A stretch of 64,000 bases of DNA from Petrimonas sp. IBARAKI (GTDB taxonomy: Bacteria > Bacteroidota > Bacteroidia > Bacteroidales > Dysgonomonadaceae): NCBI GenBank assembly GCA_002356435.2, contig AP018040.2, positions 868,001 through 932,000 of the forward strand. Direction: 5' to 3'. The position numbers and the translations under genes were made by a program. Below the pieces are notes generated by a model. The model was not told where the DNA came from, did no database searches, and worked only from the letters and a program-made list of their open reading frames with translations. Shown piece after piece: positions 35,528 to 45,299 of this stretch. How positions within the stretch are numbered: position 1 is the first letter of the stretch; every line of letters starts with the position of its first letter.

Positions 35528-36127
35528 TTGACTAATAATAACGATTATAATTCTTCTGTAAATCTTCAGGCCATTTCTCAATCCCAGTTTGAAGAGTTGT
35601 TTTGTTCTTTTTATCCACAGGTTGCAGCGTATGCCACCGTCATCCTGGATAATAAAACGGCGGGAGAAGACATTGCCCAGGAGGTATTTGCCTATGTGTG
35701 GGAAAAACGAAAGAGCCTGCAAGTAGGTGTGGGGTTTCTCAGCTACCTTTTTCAAACGGCTTATTCGAGATGCATCGATCACATTAAAAAAAATAATCGG
35801 TTAGAGAAATATGCGCAAGAATCACTTTTGAAGTTTGCTGAGGAATACCATATGTATCTCGAGAATGATTGTCAGCCCTTGAAGGAACTTTTTAGTAAAG
35901 ATTTCGATGAAAAGTTGAACGCTTTGTTGGCGCAGCTTCCCGAAGTACGCCGTCAAGTGTTCGAAATGGTTTATCACGAGGGTCTGAAAGCGAAAGAAGT
36001 TTCCGAAATACTTCAGATGCCGCAACGTACGGTGGAAAGCCATATTTACCTTGCCATGAAATTTCTTCGAAAACATTTATCTTCCTCCGATTTCCTTATT
36101 TTAATACTCTTTTGTAAGTTTTTCTGA
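35528..36127 (+). CDS. ECF sigma-70 factor (PUL2), apparent TTG start
   Basis: 199 residues from a TTG at 35528. No ATG or GTG exists in frame ahead of the conserved region 2 (FEELFCSFYPQVAAYATVILDNKTAGEDIAQEVFAYVWE), so a TTG or another rare start must be used. Region 4 is LPEVRRQVFEMVYHEGLKAKEVSEILQMPQRTVESHIYLAMKFL. The hydrophobic C-terminus (FLILILFCKFF) parallels the PUL1 sigma. It is the first gene of PUL2 and should activate the susCD and enzyme genes downstream. No strong -7 box is visible in the 49-nt gap, so readthrough from the NagX gene is possible. Confidence 0.92.
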   Translation: MTNNNDYNSSVNLQAISQSQFEELFCSFYPQVAAYATVILDNKTAGEDIAQEVFAYVWEKRKSLQVGVGFLSYLFQTAYSRCIDHIKKNNRLEKYAQESLLKFAEEYHMYLENDCQPLKELFSKDFDEKLNALLAQLPEVRRQVFEMVYHEGLKAKEVSEILQMPQRTVESHIYLAMKFLRKHLSSSDFLILILFCKFF

Positions 36128-36196
36128 AAAAATCGTTTTTGCTCCGTAGTTTCTCCCCTTTGTTCGTTTAGCTTATATAGACGTACTTTTTTTGCT

Positions 36197-37162
36197 ATGG
36201 ATTCCGGATTTTCACTGTTGGTTAAATATCTTTCTTCTCCCCTCTCCCCTGCCGAGAGACAGGAGCTGGACGAATGGCGCATATGCTCTCCGGAAAACCA
36301 GGCTCTTTTTTCGGAGGTTAGTCAGTTGCGACTGATTAGTGAGTTCAGGCGTAGCAATACAGTATCGGAGACGGCATTAGCGCTTTCCCGCGTTCAGGAA
36401 AAACTTCGTCGCCGCTCACCTCAATATCGTTTTTTTAATGTTTTTAAATATACCGCGGCTATTGCATTTATAGTCCTACTTTCCGTTTTCGGTTGGAAGC
36501 AGTGGACAGCCGGAAGGTACACTACCATTGTTGTAGCCGAACACGAATCCGTAAAAAAAGTACATCTGGCCGATGGTTCTACGGTCTGGCTCAACGCTTC
36601 GTCCGAGTTGCGGATTCCCAAGTCGTTCTCGTCATCCAGACGTACTCTTTCCTTAAAAGGAAAAGCTTTTTTCGATATTGAAAAAAATCCCCGGTCGCCG
36701 TTTCTGGTAACATCAGCCTATATAAACGTGAAAGTTACCGGCACGTCTTTCGACCTTTTTGTGGACGACGAAGGACGCCATGTGGAGACCATTCTGGCAT
36801 CGGGAAAGGTAGTGTTACAAGATAATCGAAAAGAAGATGTTTATGAAATGTCACCCGGAGAAAAGGTGGTGTTCAATGCCGAAAACAACAGTTACAGTGT
36901 CTCGACAGTTGATGTTAATACACTCACTTCATGGCACCTTGATCAAATTAAGTTTGAGAATGCCACGCTGAGGGAAATTGTAAATAAGTTGAGCCTTATT
37001 TACGATGTAAACATCAATCTGGAATCCAAGAAACTGGCCGACCGGCGTTACCGGTATGTTATTAACCGGGAAGAATCGTTGAAAGAAGTACTTGATATAC
37101 TTAGTTATCTTGCCCCTATTCACTATCGGATAGAAGGAAACGAGGTATTTATTACCGAATAA
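36197..37162 (+). CDS. FecR-family anti-sigma factor (PUL2)
   Basis: 321 residues. Cytoplasmic part about 1-80 (SPLSPAERQELDEWRICSPENQAL), one membrane segment at about 84-100 (KYTAAIAFIVLLSVFGW), then the periplasmic FecR domain with VKKVHLADGSTVWLNASSELR, LKGKAFFDIEKNPRSPFLV and VKVTGTSFDLFV. A DUF4974-type C-terminus follows (IKFENATLREIVNKLSLIYDV). It should restrain the sigma factor encoded 69 nt upstream until the STN domain of the PUL2 SusC signals substrate. Confidence 0.95.
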   Translation: MDSGFSLLVKYLSSPLSPAERQELDEWRICSPENQALFSEVSQLRLISEFRRSNTVSETALALSRVQEKLRRRSPQYRFFNVFKYTAAIAFIVLLSVFGWKQWTAGRYTTIVVAEHESVKKVHLADGSTVWLNASSELRIPKSFSSSRRTLSLKGKAFFDIEKNPRSPFLVTSAYINVKVTGTSFDLFVDDEGRHVETILASGKVVLQDNRKEDVYEMSPGEKVVFNAENNSYSVSTVDVNTLTSWHLDQIKFENATLREIVNKLSLIYDVNINLESKKLADRRYRYVINREESLKEVLDILSYLAPIHYRIEGNEVFITE

Positions 37163-37222
37163 TGAAATAAACATGAACCCCATATCATTGTGTTGGTCGT
37201 CTGGGTATCATGTAAAAGATAT

Positions 37223-37250
37223 AGGCAGGTAAATAGAGAAATACCTGTCT
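37223..37250 (+). promoter_or_regulatory. Hairpin between fecR and susC of PUL2
   Basis: GGCAGGTA (37224-37231) pairs with TACCTGTC (37242-37249) with one wobble, extended by A37223-T37250. It stands about 50 nt upstream of the susC start and mirrors the PUL1 hairpin position. Confidence 0.45.
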
Positions 37251-37299
37251 TGATTTACAATCCAACTTTTACAACTAATAACAAAAAAACAAAAAATGT

Positions 37300-40200
37300 A
37301 TGAATGAACACGTAGAACACAGGATGGCAAAACCAACAGCTGTCTTTCGACCTAATTTGTCACGAATGCTGAAAATGTTCGTGATAGTATTGTTGAGTTC
37401 ACAGTTTTTTGCTTCGGCAGTTGCCGCGCAATCGGTAAACGTGAAGCTTACATTGAACAACTCCACTGTAGCTGATGTGATTGAAAAGCTGCACCGGCAA
37501 ACAGGGTATGAGTTTTCTTATGATGCTGGTATTCTTTCCGAAAAGTTGACCAATGTGTCTGTAGATGCGAAAAACGAACGTATCGAAACCGTCCTTTCGC
37601 AAGTTTTTGGAAAATCCGACATTACCTTCAGGGTATTGAACAACCGTGTTTTTCTGAAAAGCAATAAAAAATTAGAAATGCAGATGTCTACATTAGCCAA
37701 CACTACTCAACAACCGAGGGCAAGAAAGGTATCCGGAACTATTAACGATAATAAAGGTGAGCCCATTATTGGCGCAACCATTGTGGAAAAAGGAAATACT
37801 ACCAATGGAACTATTACGGATATTGACGGAAATTTTACTTTGGAAATAGTTCCGGACGCGGTGTTGCAAATTACATACGTGGGCTACGAACCGCAAGAAA
37901 TTACCACAACCGGAAAGAATACATTTCATATTGTTTTACAGGAGGATACGAAAACGTTGGATGAGCTAGTGGTTGTGGGATATGGAACTTTACGAAAACG
38001 GGATCTTACCGGTTCCGTCGTTTCATTAACGGAAGGAAGATTTACAGAAGGAATAAACACCAATGCTTTGCAACTGTTGAGCGGAAAAGCAGCTGGGGTA
38101 AATATTAGTCAAACAAGTTCAGCACCCGGAGCGGGTACAAAGATTCAAATTCGAGGTGCAGGGTCAATCAATAGCAGTAATGCTGCTCTTGTGGTTGTTG
38201 ACGGATTGCCAGGTGTTGACCCGACTTCAATCAGTCCCGAAGACATTAAGTCGATCGAAGTGTTGAAAGATGCCTCCGCAGCGGCAATATACGGAACACG
38301 TGCTGCTAACGGTGTAGTCTTGATTACTACTAAAGGTGGAGAAAAAGGCGAAGTTACTGTAAAATTTGGTTCTGAATTTGGTCTTCAGACCGTGGCAAAA
38401 AAAATGGAAATGTTGAATGCCAGGCAATATATGGAAACACTCAATGCTATACGTAAAGAATCAAACAATAAAGATGGAGCCATTTTCTCAGATGAACAAA
38501 TTAATGCGGCTGGTGAAGGAACAAACTGGCAAGATGAGATTTTTCGTCGTTCTGCTCCAGTTCAGAACTATATGCTTTCGTTTTCTGGAGGTGCACCAAA
38601 AAGCGATTATTATCTGGGGTTAAATTTTCTGAATCAAGAGGGATTGGTTCATATGTCTGATTTTAAAAAGTTGAACGTAAGAACAAATATGAATTTTACT
38701 CCGAAAGATTTCTTGCGCTTTAAATTTACTTTAAATTATTCACGCGCCGATCGTAATTCAATGTATGAGAATATGGATGGGGTTAATGAAGGTGCTGGTC
38801 CTATCAATGCAGCCTTACAGTTTGATCCTACGTTGTCTGCAGGTAAAAATCCTGAAACAGGACGCTATTATCTGAATGATTACATAGCATTGGATAACCC
38901 GCTGGCTCTAATGAACGGAATAAAAAATAATAATCAGCGTAACACGGTATACGGAACTTTTACCACGGAAATTGAACCGTTGAAAGATCTTTTAGCAACA
39001 GTTCGTTTAGGTGGAACGGTAATGAACTATATGCAATCATCTTACAGGGACAGACAAACTATGCAAGGACTTGGCAGTAGAGGAGTCGGCAGTAAACGTG
39101 CTGATGAAAACACGCATTGGCTGGCTGAATTTTTATTGAACTACAGGAAGAATTTTTATAATATTCATAATATTTCCTTCTTGGCTGGAACCACGTATGA
39201 GCAATTTACAGAACAGTATGTTTATGCTGATTCCCGAGGATTCCTTTCCGATGTAACCAGCTCAAACTTACTGCAAAGCGGTGACAATCTTAATGGAGAC
39301 AACGTACGTTCCTACAAATCGAAAAATCGCTTGAATGGAATTTTAGGGCGGATGCATTACGAATTGCTCGACAGGTACTTGCTCACCGCATCATTCCGCT
39401 ACGATGGCTCTTCACGATTTTCAACACAAAATCAATACGCCTTTTTCCCTTCTGCGGCTGCCGCTTGGCGTGTTTCGAGCGAACCTTTTTTTAATGTGAA
39501 AGCCGTTGATGATCTCAAGCTGCGTGTAGGATACGGTGAATTAGGAAATCAGGGTATTGGTAACTATCAAACGATAAATACACTGGTCGCTGGCGGGTCG
39601 GCTGTGTTTGGTAATAGCTTGGCTACAGGAGCAATATCTGCCCGTCTTGCCAATCCCAACCTGAAATGGGAAACAACTTCAGAATTAAATACAGGGATTG
39701 ACTTCAGTATTTTCAATAGCCGCATTAGCGGGAGTGTTGATTATTTTATCCGCGACACCAAAGACCAGCTTTTTAGTAAGCCTTTACCATCGGTAATTGG
39801 GCACAGTAATATAATGGTAAATGCCGGAACGGTCAGAAATACAGGGGTTGATATTATGCTTAACACCATTACTATGAAAAAGTCGGATTTTGACTGGGAA
39901 ACGTCATTCAACCTGTCATTCCTGAAAAACAGAGTGGTGGAACTTCCACCGTTCATTCCCGAATTGATCACCGGTTCGATAGCCAGTTTCATCTCCGGAT
40001 ACGAACTCACCAAAGTGGGACATCCCATCTATTCTTTCTACGGATACGAAGTTGAGGGTATTTTCCAAAAGGGTGACGATATAGCTAATTCTACACAACC
40101 AACGGCAAAACCGGGCGATTTGAAATTCAAAAATCAAAACGGCGATAAAGTAATTGATCTTAATGACCGTGTTATACTGGGTAAACCGTTTCCCGATTTT

Positions 40201-40689
40201 ACGGGCGGACTCAACAACCGTCTACGTTACAAGGATTTCACGCTCGACCTGTTTCTGCAATGGGTGCAGGGTATTCAAACACTGGATGCCAACGTGGTGG
40301 AAACATTCTATCCCACCAACGAATACCGCAACCGCATTGCCAAATATTACCTGAACCGTTGGACGGAAAGTAATCCTACAAACCTTTATCCCAGCGGCGT
40401 TGATCCCAGCAGTTACGGTGGACAATATGCGATAAATTCGTTCACGGTTAGGGACGCTTCGTTCCTGCGGCTTAAGACTGTAAATCTTTCGTACAATGTA
40501 CCTGTCAAAACTCGTAAATTTATAACGAACCTGCAGATTTATGCTTCAGGCGATAACCTGTTTACAGTTACTAAATTTGATGGGTTTGACCCCGATGCCA
40601 GTGCTCGCGGTGAGAGCGTGTCGAAAGTAAATTATAATAGCTATCCTTTGGCACGGACATTCAGAATGGGAGTAAATGTTACATTTTAA
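37300..40689 (+). CDS. SusC/RagA-family TonB-dependent transporter with STN domain (PUL2)
   Basis: 1129 residues. A hydrophobic signal (LKMFVIVLLSSQFFASAVAAQ) starts after about 23 residues, so an internal ATG (such as MLKMF) is a possible true start. Next come the STN domain (NNSTVADVIEKLHRQTGYEFSYD), a carboxypeptidase-regulatory-like domain (GTINDNKGEPIIGATIVEKG), the plug (VVVGYGTLRKRDLTGSVVS, LKDASAAAIYGTRAANGVV) and a beta barrel ending in FRMGVNVTF. With SusD it imports an oligosaccharide, probably sulfated and fucosylated judging from the downstream enzymes. The STN domain ties it to the FecR/sigma pair. Confidence 0.96.
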   Translation: MNEHVEHRMAKPTAVFRPNLSRMLKMFVIVLLSSQFFASAVAAQSVNVKLTLNNSTVADVIEKLHRQTGYEFSYDAGILSEKLTNVSVDAKNERIETVLSQVFGKSDITFRVLNNRVFLKSNKKLEMQMSTLANTTQQPRARKVSGTINDNKGEPIIGATIVEKGNTTNGTITDIDGNFTLEIVPDAVLQITYVGYEPQEITTTGKNTFHIVLQEDTKTLDELVVVGYGTLRKRDLTGSVVSLTEGRFTEGINTNALQLLSGKAAGVNISQTSSAPGAGTKIQIRGAGSINSSNAALVVVDGLPGVDPTSISPEDIKSIEVLKDASAAAIYGTRAANGVVLITTKGGEKGEVTVKFGSEFGLQTVAKKMEMLNARQYMETLNAIRKESNNKDGAIFSDEQINAAGEGTNWQDEIFRRSAPVQNYMLSFSGGAPKSDYYLGLNFLNQEGLVHMSDFKKLNVRTNMNFTPKDFLRFKFTLNYSRADRNSMYENMDGVNEGAGPINAALQFDPTLSAGKNPETGRYYLNDYIALDNPLALMNGIKNNNQRNTVYGTFTTEIEPLKDLLATVRLGGTVMNYMQSSYRDRQTMQGLGSRGVGSKRADENTHWLAEFLLNYRKNFYNIHNISFLAGTTYEQFTEQYVYADSRGFLSDVTSSNLLQSGDNLNGDNVRSYKSKNRLNGILGRMHYELLDRYLLTASFRYDGSSRFSTQNQYAFFPSAAAAWRVSSEPFFNVKAVDDLKLRVGYGELGNQGIGNYQTINTLVAGGSAVFGNSLATGAISARLANPNLKWETTSELNTGIDFSIFNSRISGSVDYFIRDTKDQLFSKPLPSVIGHSNIMVNAGTVRNTGVDIMLNTITMKKSDFDWETSFNLSFLKNRVVELPPFIPELITGSIASFISGYELTKVGHPIYSFYGYEVEGIFQKGDDIANSTQPTAKPGDLKFKNQNGDKVIDLNDRVILGKPFPDFTGGLNNRLRYKDFTLDLFLQWVQGIQTLDANVVETFYPTNEYRNRIAKYYLNRWTESNPTNLYPSGVDPSSYGGQYAINSFTVRDASFLRLKTVNLSYNVPVKTRKFITNLQIYASGDNLFTVTKFDGFDPDASARGESVSKVNYNSYPLARTFRMGVNVTF

Positions 40690-40703
40690 TAAACGATACA
40701 ACA

Positions 40704-42200
40704 ATGAGGTCACATAAAAAAAATTGGTATAATTATTATTTATTGGTCATTTTTTTGTTCTTAATGACGGGGTGTAACTTTTTGGAAGAAAAAGTGTATA
40801 CCGAATATGATCCGAATGAGTTCTTGAAAGATCAATCGGGTGTCGATGCCTTGCTTACAGGTGCCTACGCTCGTTCGCGTATTATTGGCTACGCAAGCCG
40901 AAACTACACTTATTTGATGAACGAGTTTACAACTGATATAGCTTTTGAAACTGGTGGTGGGCTCGAGCGCGACGCAAAACCCTATATTGATTTTACTTGG
41001 GCAGTAAACGATGGATTTCTAAACAGTTTCTGGGATCAAATGTACCAAGCTGTAGCCAGTGCAAATACAGTATTGACCGTAGCCGACGGATTGTCAGGAA
41101 TTTCTGAAGGACAAGTGAATAGAATAAAAGGGGAGGCGCGTTTTATCCGTGCAGCATCGTATTATTTTCTGTACAATATCTTCGGTGCTACTCCGATTAT
41201 TGACATTCCTAAAGATGCTACACCTGATAGAATAGAAGAAATCGGAAAATCCACGCCAAGAGCGGATAGAGAAGTTTTCGTAAAGTATATGGTTGATGAT
41301 TTGACATTTGCAGCAGAATACCTGCCTGTTGATGAAAATCCGATTGGACGCGCAAGCAAAGGTGCTGCTTTGGGTATATTGACCAAACTTTATTTGCACG
41401 AAAAAGATTGGGATAATGTTATTGCCTCTGCCCAAAAGATTATCGATTTGCAATATTATTCGCTTCATGCTGATTATACTAAACTTTTTGCTGTTGAAGG
41501 AGAAGGTAACAAAGAGTATATCTACCGCGCTCCGTGTATTGCACAAAGCGGCTTTCAAAACAACTACATGCCGCACGCCTTTCCTCCCAATTATCCTATC
41601 CAATCCAATTGGGTGAATTTTGGCGCGCAATTCCGTACATATACGGCATTCTATAAAACATTCGAGACGAACGACCTGCGCCGTAAACTCATTATTACAG
41701 AATACACTGATCAATCAGGGAAATTGATAAAATTGCTTGAGGATGAAAATGGAAACCCACTGGACAATGCCAGAAGTTTTAAATACTGGCCCGACCCAAA
41801 TGCAGTGAGTGAGAACAATGGCAATGATATTGTTTATGTAAGATACGCCGATATCCTGTTGAGTATGGCAGAAGCATTGAACGAAAAGACCGGCCCAAGC
41901 ATCGAAAATATATCCTTAATTAATGAGGTGCGCTTGCGTGCAAAAGCATCGGGAGTAAGAACAACCGATTTTTCCTCGAAAGAGGAACTTCGCGATTTCA
42001 TCTTAGCAGAACGTGGGCGTGAATTTTTTTCGGAAGGGCTTCGTCGTGAAGATCTTATCCGGCATGGGAAATTTATTTCAGGAGCTGTGGCACGAGGTAA
42101 GGATGCAAAACCGCACCATGTACTTTTCCCTATACCGCAAAGACAAATGGAAGCAAACGCCAATCTTGTGCAGAATGAAGGATATGCATCGTTGAATTAA
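40704..42200 (+). CDS. SusD/RagB-family outer-membrane glycan-binding lipoprotein (PUL2)
   Basis: 498 residues with a lipoprotein signal (LLVIFLFLMTGCNFLEE). SusD-like segments include GVDALLTGAYARSR, NTVLTVADGLSGISEGQVNRIKGEARFIRAASYYFL with NIFGATPIID, and near the C-terminus YVRYADILLSMAEALNE and ILAERGREFFSEGLRREDLIRHG. It follows susC by 14 nt and is followed by a terminator-like hairpin. It should bind the PUL2 glycan at the cell surface. Confidence 0.94.
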   Translation: MRSHKKNWYNYYLLVIFLFLMTGCNFLEEKVYTEYDPNEFLKDQSGVDALLTGAYARSRIIGYASRNYTYLMNEFTTDIAFETGGGLERDAKPYIDFTWAVNDGFLNSFWDQMYQAVASANTVLTVADGLSGISEGQVNRIKGEARFIRAASYYFLYNIFGATPIIDIPKDATPDRIEEIGKSTPRADREVFVKYMVDDLTFAAEYLPVDENPIGRASKGAALGILTKLYLHEKDWDNVIASAQKIIDLQYYSLHADYTKLFAVEGEGNKEYIYRAPCIAQSGFQNNYMPHAFPPNYPIQSNWVNFGAQFRTYTAFYKTFETNDLRRKLIITEYTDQSGKLIKLLEDENGNPLDNARSFKYWPDPNAVSENNGNDIVYVRYADILLSMAEALNEKTGPSIENISLINEVRLRAKASGVRTTDFSSKEELRDFILAERGREFFSEGLRREDLIRHGKFISGAVARGKDAKPHHVLFPIPQRQMEANANLVQNEGYASLN

Positions 42201-42208
42201 TTCAAAAG

Positions 42209-42238
42209 GATAGTGTGCCGTCGTCCAGGTGCACTGTC
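42209..42238 (+). terminator. Terminator-like hairpin after susD of PUL2
   Basis: GATAGTGTGCC (42209-42219) pairs with GGTGCACTGTC (42228-42238) over 11 positions, three of them G-T wobbles, around an 8-nt loop, and TTTT follows at once. It begins 9 nt after the susD stop. Partial termination would lower the GH29 and sulfatase genes relative to susCD. Confidence 0.65.
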
Positions 42239-42274
42239 TTTTAAAAATAATCGTATCTTCGTTAAAAGAAACCA

Positions 42275-43660
42275 ATGCTTAAGAAATCGATGTCCCTCAA
42301 TCTCCTCTTTTTGTTTACAGTGTTTTGTGCATTGCCGCAATCACACCTGTTCCCTGTGCCTACTGCCCGGCAACTCCGTTGGGCGCAAGCTAAGTTTGGG
42401 GTGATTTTTCACTACGATTTACACGTTTTCGACGGCAAAAGGTACGATCAGGCTATCAACCGTATCCACCCCGTGGAGGATTATAACATGTTCAATCCTA
42501 ATGAATTGGATACGGATCAGTGGATAAAGGCGGCTAAAGCTGCAGGCGCTAGATTTGCCGTGATCACTGCCACGCACGAAACCGGATTTGCTATTTATCA
42601 GAGTAACGTAAATCCATACAGCTTGAAAGCCTTGAAATGGAGAGACGGAAAAGGCGATGTCGTGGGCGATTTCGTGAAATCGTGCCGCAAATACGGCATT
42701 CAACCTGGAGTTTACATAGGTATCCGCTGGAACTCATTGTTAGGTATTCACAATTTCAAGGCGGAAGGTGAGAGTGAATTTGCCCGCAACCGTCAGGAAT
42801 GGTACCGTCGGTTTTGTGAACGAATGACGGAAGAATTAATGTCGAAATACGGCGATTTGTTTATGGTGTGGTATGACGGTGGTGCCGATGATCCGAAAGG
42901 ATTGGGCCCGGATGTGGAGCCGATTGTCAACCGCCTGCAGCCGGAATGCTTGTTTTATCACAATACCCAGCGTGCCGACTTTCGCTGGGGCGGTTCTGAA
43001 GCTGGAACAGTGGGGTATCCGTGCTGGAGTACTTTCCCAAATTCGTTTTCGCACAATAAAAACCTCGACACACAGCGCAGCCATGTCGAATTGCTCAAGC
43101 ACGGAGATCCCGACGGGAAATATTGGGTCCCAGCCATGGCTGACGCACCCCTGAGAGGACATAACGGTCGCCACGAATGGTTTTGGGAGCCGGGAGATGA
43201 GGATGCCGTTTATCCGCTCAAAGACCTGGTAGATATGTATTATAATTCGGTAGGACGCAATGCGACACTTATCCTGGGTCTTACACCCGATTCACGGGGA
43301 CTGGTGCCCGAAGGCGATGTTCAGCGCCTAAAAGAGTTTGGTGATAAAATTGATGACCTGATGGGGCATCCTTTAAAAACTGTTGCAGGAAACGGAATGA
43401 AACTGGAGATTAATCTTGGGAAGCGGCAGCCTGTTAATCAGGTGGTCATCCAGGAAGAAATAAGCAACGGTGAACGTGTCCGGGCATATGTCGTGCAGGG
43501 ACTGACTGTCGGCGGGTGGAAGACGCTTTGCGAAGGGGAATCTGTAGGTCATAAACGCATTCAGACTTTCAAGTCCTCTCCGGTGAGCCGCATTCGCTTG
43601 TTGATAAACGAAAGTATTGATGTGCCCCAAATAAAGAATTTTAGTGTGTACTGTAACTGA
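42275..43660 (+). CDS. GH29 alpha-L-fucosidase (PUL2)
   Basis: 461 residues with a hydrophobic N-terminus (LLFLFTVFCALPQ). GH29 blocks: LRWAQAKFGVIFHYDLHVF (34-52), WIKAAKAAGARFAVITATHETGFAIYQS (83-110), YGIQPGVYIGIRWNS (140-154) and YGDLFMVWYDGGAD with D201 as the expected nucleophile. A C-terminal beta-sandwich with QPVNQVVIQEEISNGERVRAY resembles a carbohydrate-binding-like domain. It differs strongly from the PUL1 GH29 and appears to be of another subgroup. With two sulfatases downstream it suggests a sulfated fucose-containing glycan such as fucoidan-like material or mucin. Confidence 0.9.
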   Translation: MLKKSMSLNLLFLFTVFCALPQSHLFPVPTARQLRWAQAKFGVIFHYDLHVFDGKRYDQAINRIHPVEDYNMFNPNELDTDQWIKAAKAAGARFAVITATHETGFAIYQSNVNPYSLKALKWRDGKGDVVGDFVKSCRKYGIQPGVYIGIRWNSLLGIHNFKAEGESEFARNRQEWYRRFCERMTEELMSKYGDLFMVWYDGGADDPKGLGPDVEPIVNRLQPECLFYHNTQRADFRWGGSEAGTVGYPCWSTFPNSFSHNKNLDTQRSHVELLKHGDPDGKYWVPAMADAPLRGHNGRHEWFWEPGDEDAVYPLKDLVDMYYNSVGRNATLILGLTPDSRGLVPEGDVQRLKEFGDKIDDLMGHPLKTVAGNGMKLEINLGKRQPVNQVVIQEEISNGERVRAYVVQGLTVGGWKTLCEGESVGHKRIQTFKSSPVSRIRLLINESIDVPQIKNFSVYCN

Positions 43661-43679
43661 TACTCAAAAAGATAACGTG

Positions 43680-45227
43680 ATGATATACCCATTTTTCAAA
43701 AAAACAACCCTGATTGCAACCTCTGCCTTGGTGGCAGCCGCATTGCATGCTCAAGAAACTGCTGACACACGTCCCAACATTATTCTTTTTATGGTGGATG
43801 ATATGGGCTGGCAAGACACGTCACTTCCGTTTGGAACAGAAAAAACACCGCTTAATGAGCGTTATCATACCCCCAACATGGAGCGACTGGCATCGCAAGG
43901 AAGGATGTTCACGCAGGCGTATGCCTGTGCCGTAAGTTCTCCTACACGTGTGAGCCTGATGACAGGTATGAATGCTGCGCGCCACCGGGTTACCAACTGG
44001 ACATTGGAGAAAAATAAATCAACTGACCGGAAAAGCGACGTGCTGAAATTTCCCGAATGGAATGTGAACGGCATTTGCGAAGTGCCTGATGTCCCGTATA
44101 CGTATGAAGTAACTTCGTTACCACAAATTCTTAAAAACAGCGGTTATCATACCATTCATTGCGGTAAGGCGCATTGGGGGGCCATTGATACTCCGGGTGA
44201 AAATCCGCACCATTTTGGTTTTGAAGTAAACATTGCCGGACATGCCGGCGGCGGATTAGCCAGTTACCTGGGTGAACAGAATTTCGGCAACCGCACCGAT
44301 GGAAAACCGTCATCGTTGCAAGCCATCCCGGGTCTAAAAGACTATTGGGGAAAAGATATTTTCGCTACAGAAGCTTTAACCCTAGAGGCTATAAAAGCAT
44401 TGGACAAAGCTAGAAAACTGGGACAGCCGTTTTATCTGTACATGTCTCATTACGCCATTCATATTCCGGTAGATAAGGACAAGCGGTTCTTTCAAAAATA
44501 CAGAGATGCCGGATTATCGGAAAAAGAAGCCGGATATGCTTCACTTATTGAGGGCATGGACAAAAGCCTGGGTGATTTGATGGATTGGCTTGAGAAAAAC
44601 AAAATGGATAAAAATACAGTTGTAATTTTTATGTCGGATAACGGTGGCCTCTCATCCGAACCGGAATGGCGCGATACGCCGTTACATGTACACAACGCTC
44701 CGCTCAATAGCGGAAAAGGCTCGGCCTACGAGGGTGGGATACGGGAACCGATGATCGTAAAATGGCCGGGAAAAGTGAAGCCTGGAACCCGGTGTAACGA
44801 TTACCTGATTATTGAAGATTTTTTCCCGACAATCCTGGATATGGCTCAGGTGGAAGAACGAAAAACCAAACAGCCGATCGATGGCGTCAGTTTCATGCCG
44901 ATGCTGGAAGGGGGTTCTTACGAATACAATAAACGTAGTCTCTATTGGAACTTTCCCAACCTATGGGGTAACGAAGGTCCGGGGATTGGTCCTACGTGTG
45001 CTGTCCGTAGTGGCGACTGGAAGTTGGTTTATTACTACGAAACCGGTAAGAAAGAATTGTTCAATATTACCAACGACATTGGAGAAAAAAAGGATGTGTC
45101 GATCCAGAACGCCAGCATAGTAAATGATCTTTCGCGCGATTTGGGAGAATACCTGCGCAGTGTGGAAGCGCAGCGTCCTTCATTCAAAACAACGGGAAAA
45201 GTGTGTCCATGGCCCGATGAGGTTTAA
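43680..45227 (+). CDS. Family S1 sulfatase, serine type (PUL2)
   Basis: 515 residues from the ATG at 43680, which gives a signal peptide ending near LHAQE; the frame is open from 43644 but that would overlap the GH29 gene. Metal-site motif PNIILFMVDDMGWQD (32-46). The maturation site is S86-S-P-T-R90 in AVSSPTRVSLMTG, so the catalytic formylglycine would be made from serine and needs an anaerobic radical-SAM maturase (anSME) from elsewhere. Later blocks: HCGKAHWG, VVIFMSDNGGLS and SGKGSAYEGGIREPMIVKWPG. It removes sulfate esters from a sugar; position and sugar are unknown. Confidence 0.93.
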   Translation: MIYPFFKKTTLIATSALVAAALHAQETADTRPNIILFMVDDMGWQDTSLPFGTEKTPLNERYHTPNMERLASQGRMFTQAYACAVSSPTRVSLMTGMNAARHRVTNWTLEKNKSTDRKSDVLKFPEWNVNGICEVPDVPYTYEVTSLPQILKNSGYHTIHCGKAHWGAIDTPGENPHHFGFEVNIAGHAGGGLASYLGEQNFGNRTDGKPSSLQAIPGLKDYWGKDIFATEALTLEAIKALDKARKLGQPFYLYMSHYAIHIPVDKDKRFFQKYRDAGLSEKEAGYASLIEGMDKSLGDLMDWLEKNKMDKNTVVIFMSDNGGLSSEPEWRDTPLHVHNAPLNSGKGSAYEGGIREPMIVKWPGKVKPGTRCNDYLIIEDFFPTILDMAQVEERKTKQPIDGVSFMPMLEGGSYEYNKRSLYWNFPNLWGNEGPGIGPTCAVRSGDWKLVYYYETGKKELFNITNDIGEKKDVSIQNASIVNDLSRDLGEYLRSVEAQRPSFKTTGKVCPWPDEV

Positions 45228-45299
45228 ATCTGCTAGAAAATATGTATCTTTATGTTTTGAATTTGTCGGAAGTTTATTTTAAAGAATGAGGTGTGCCTT

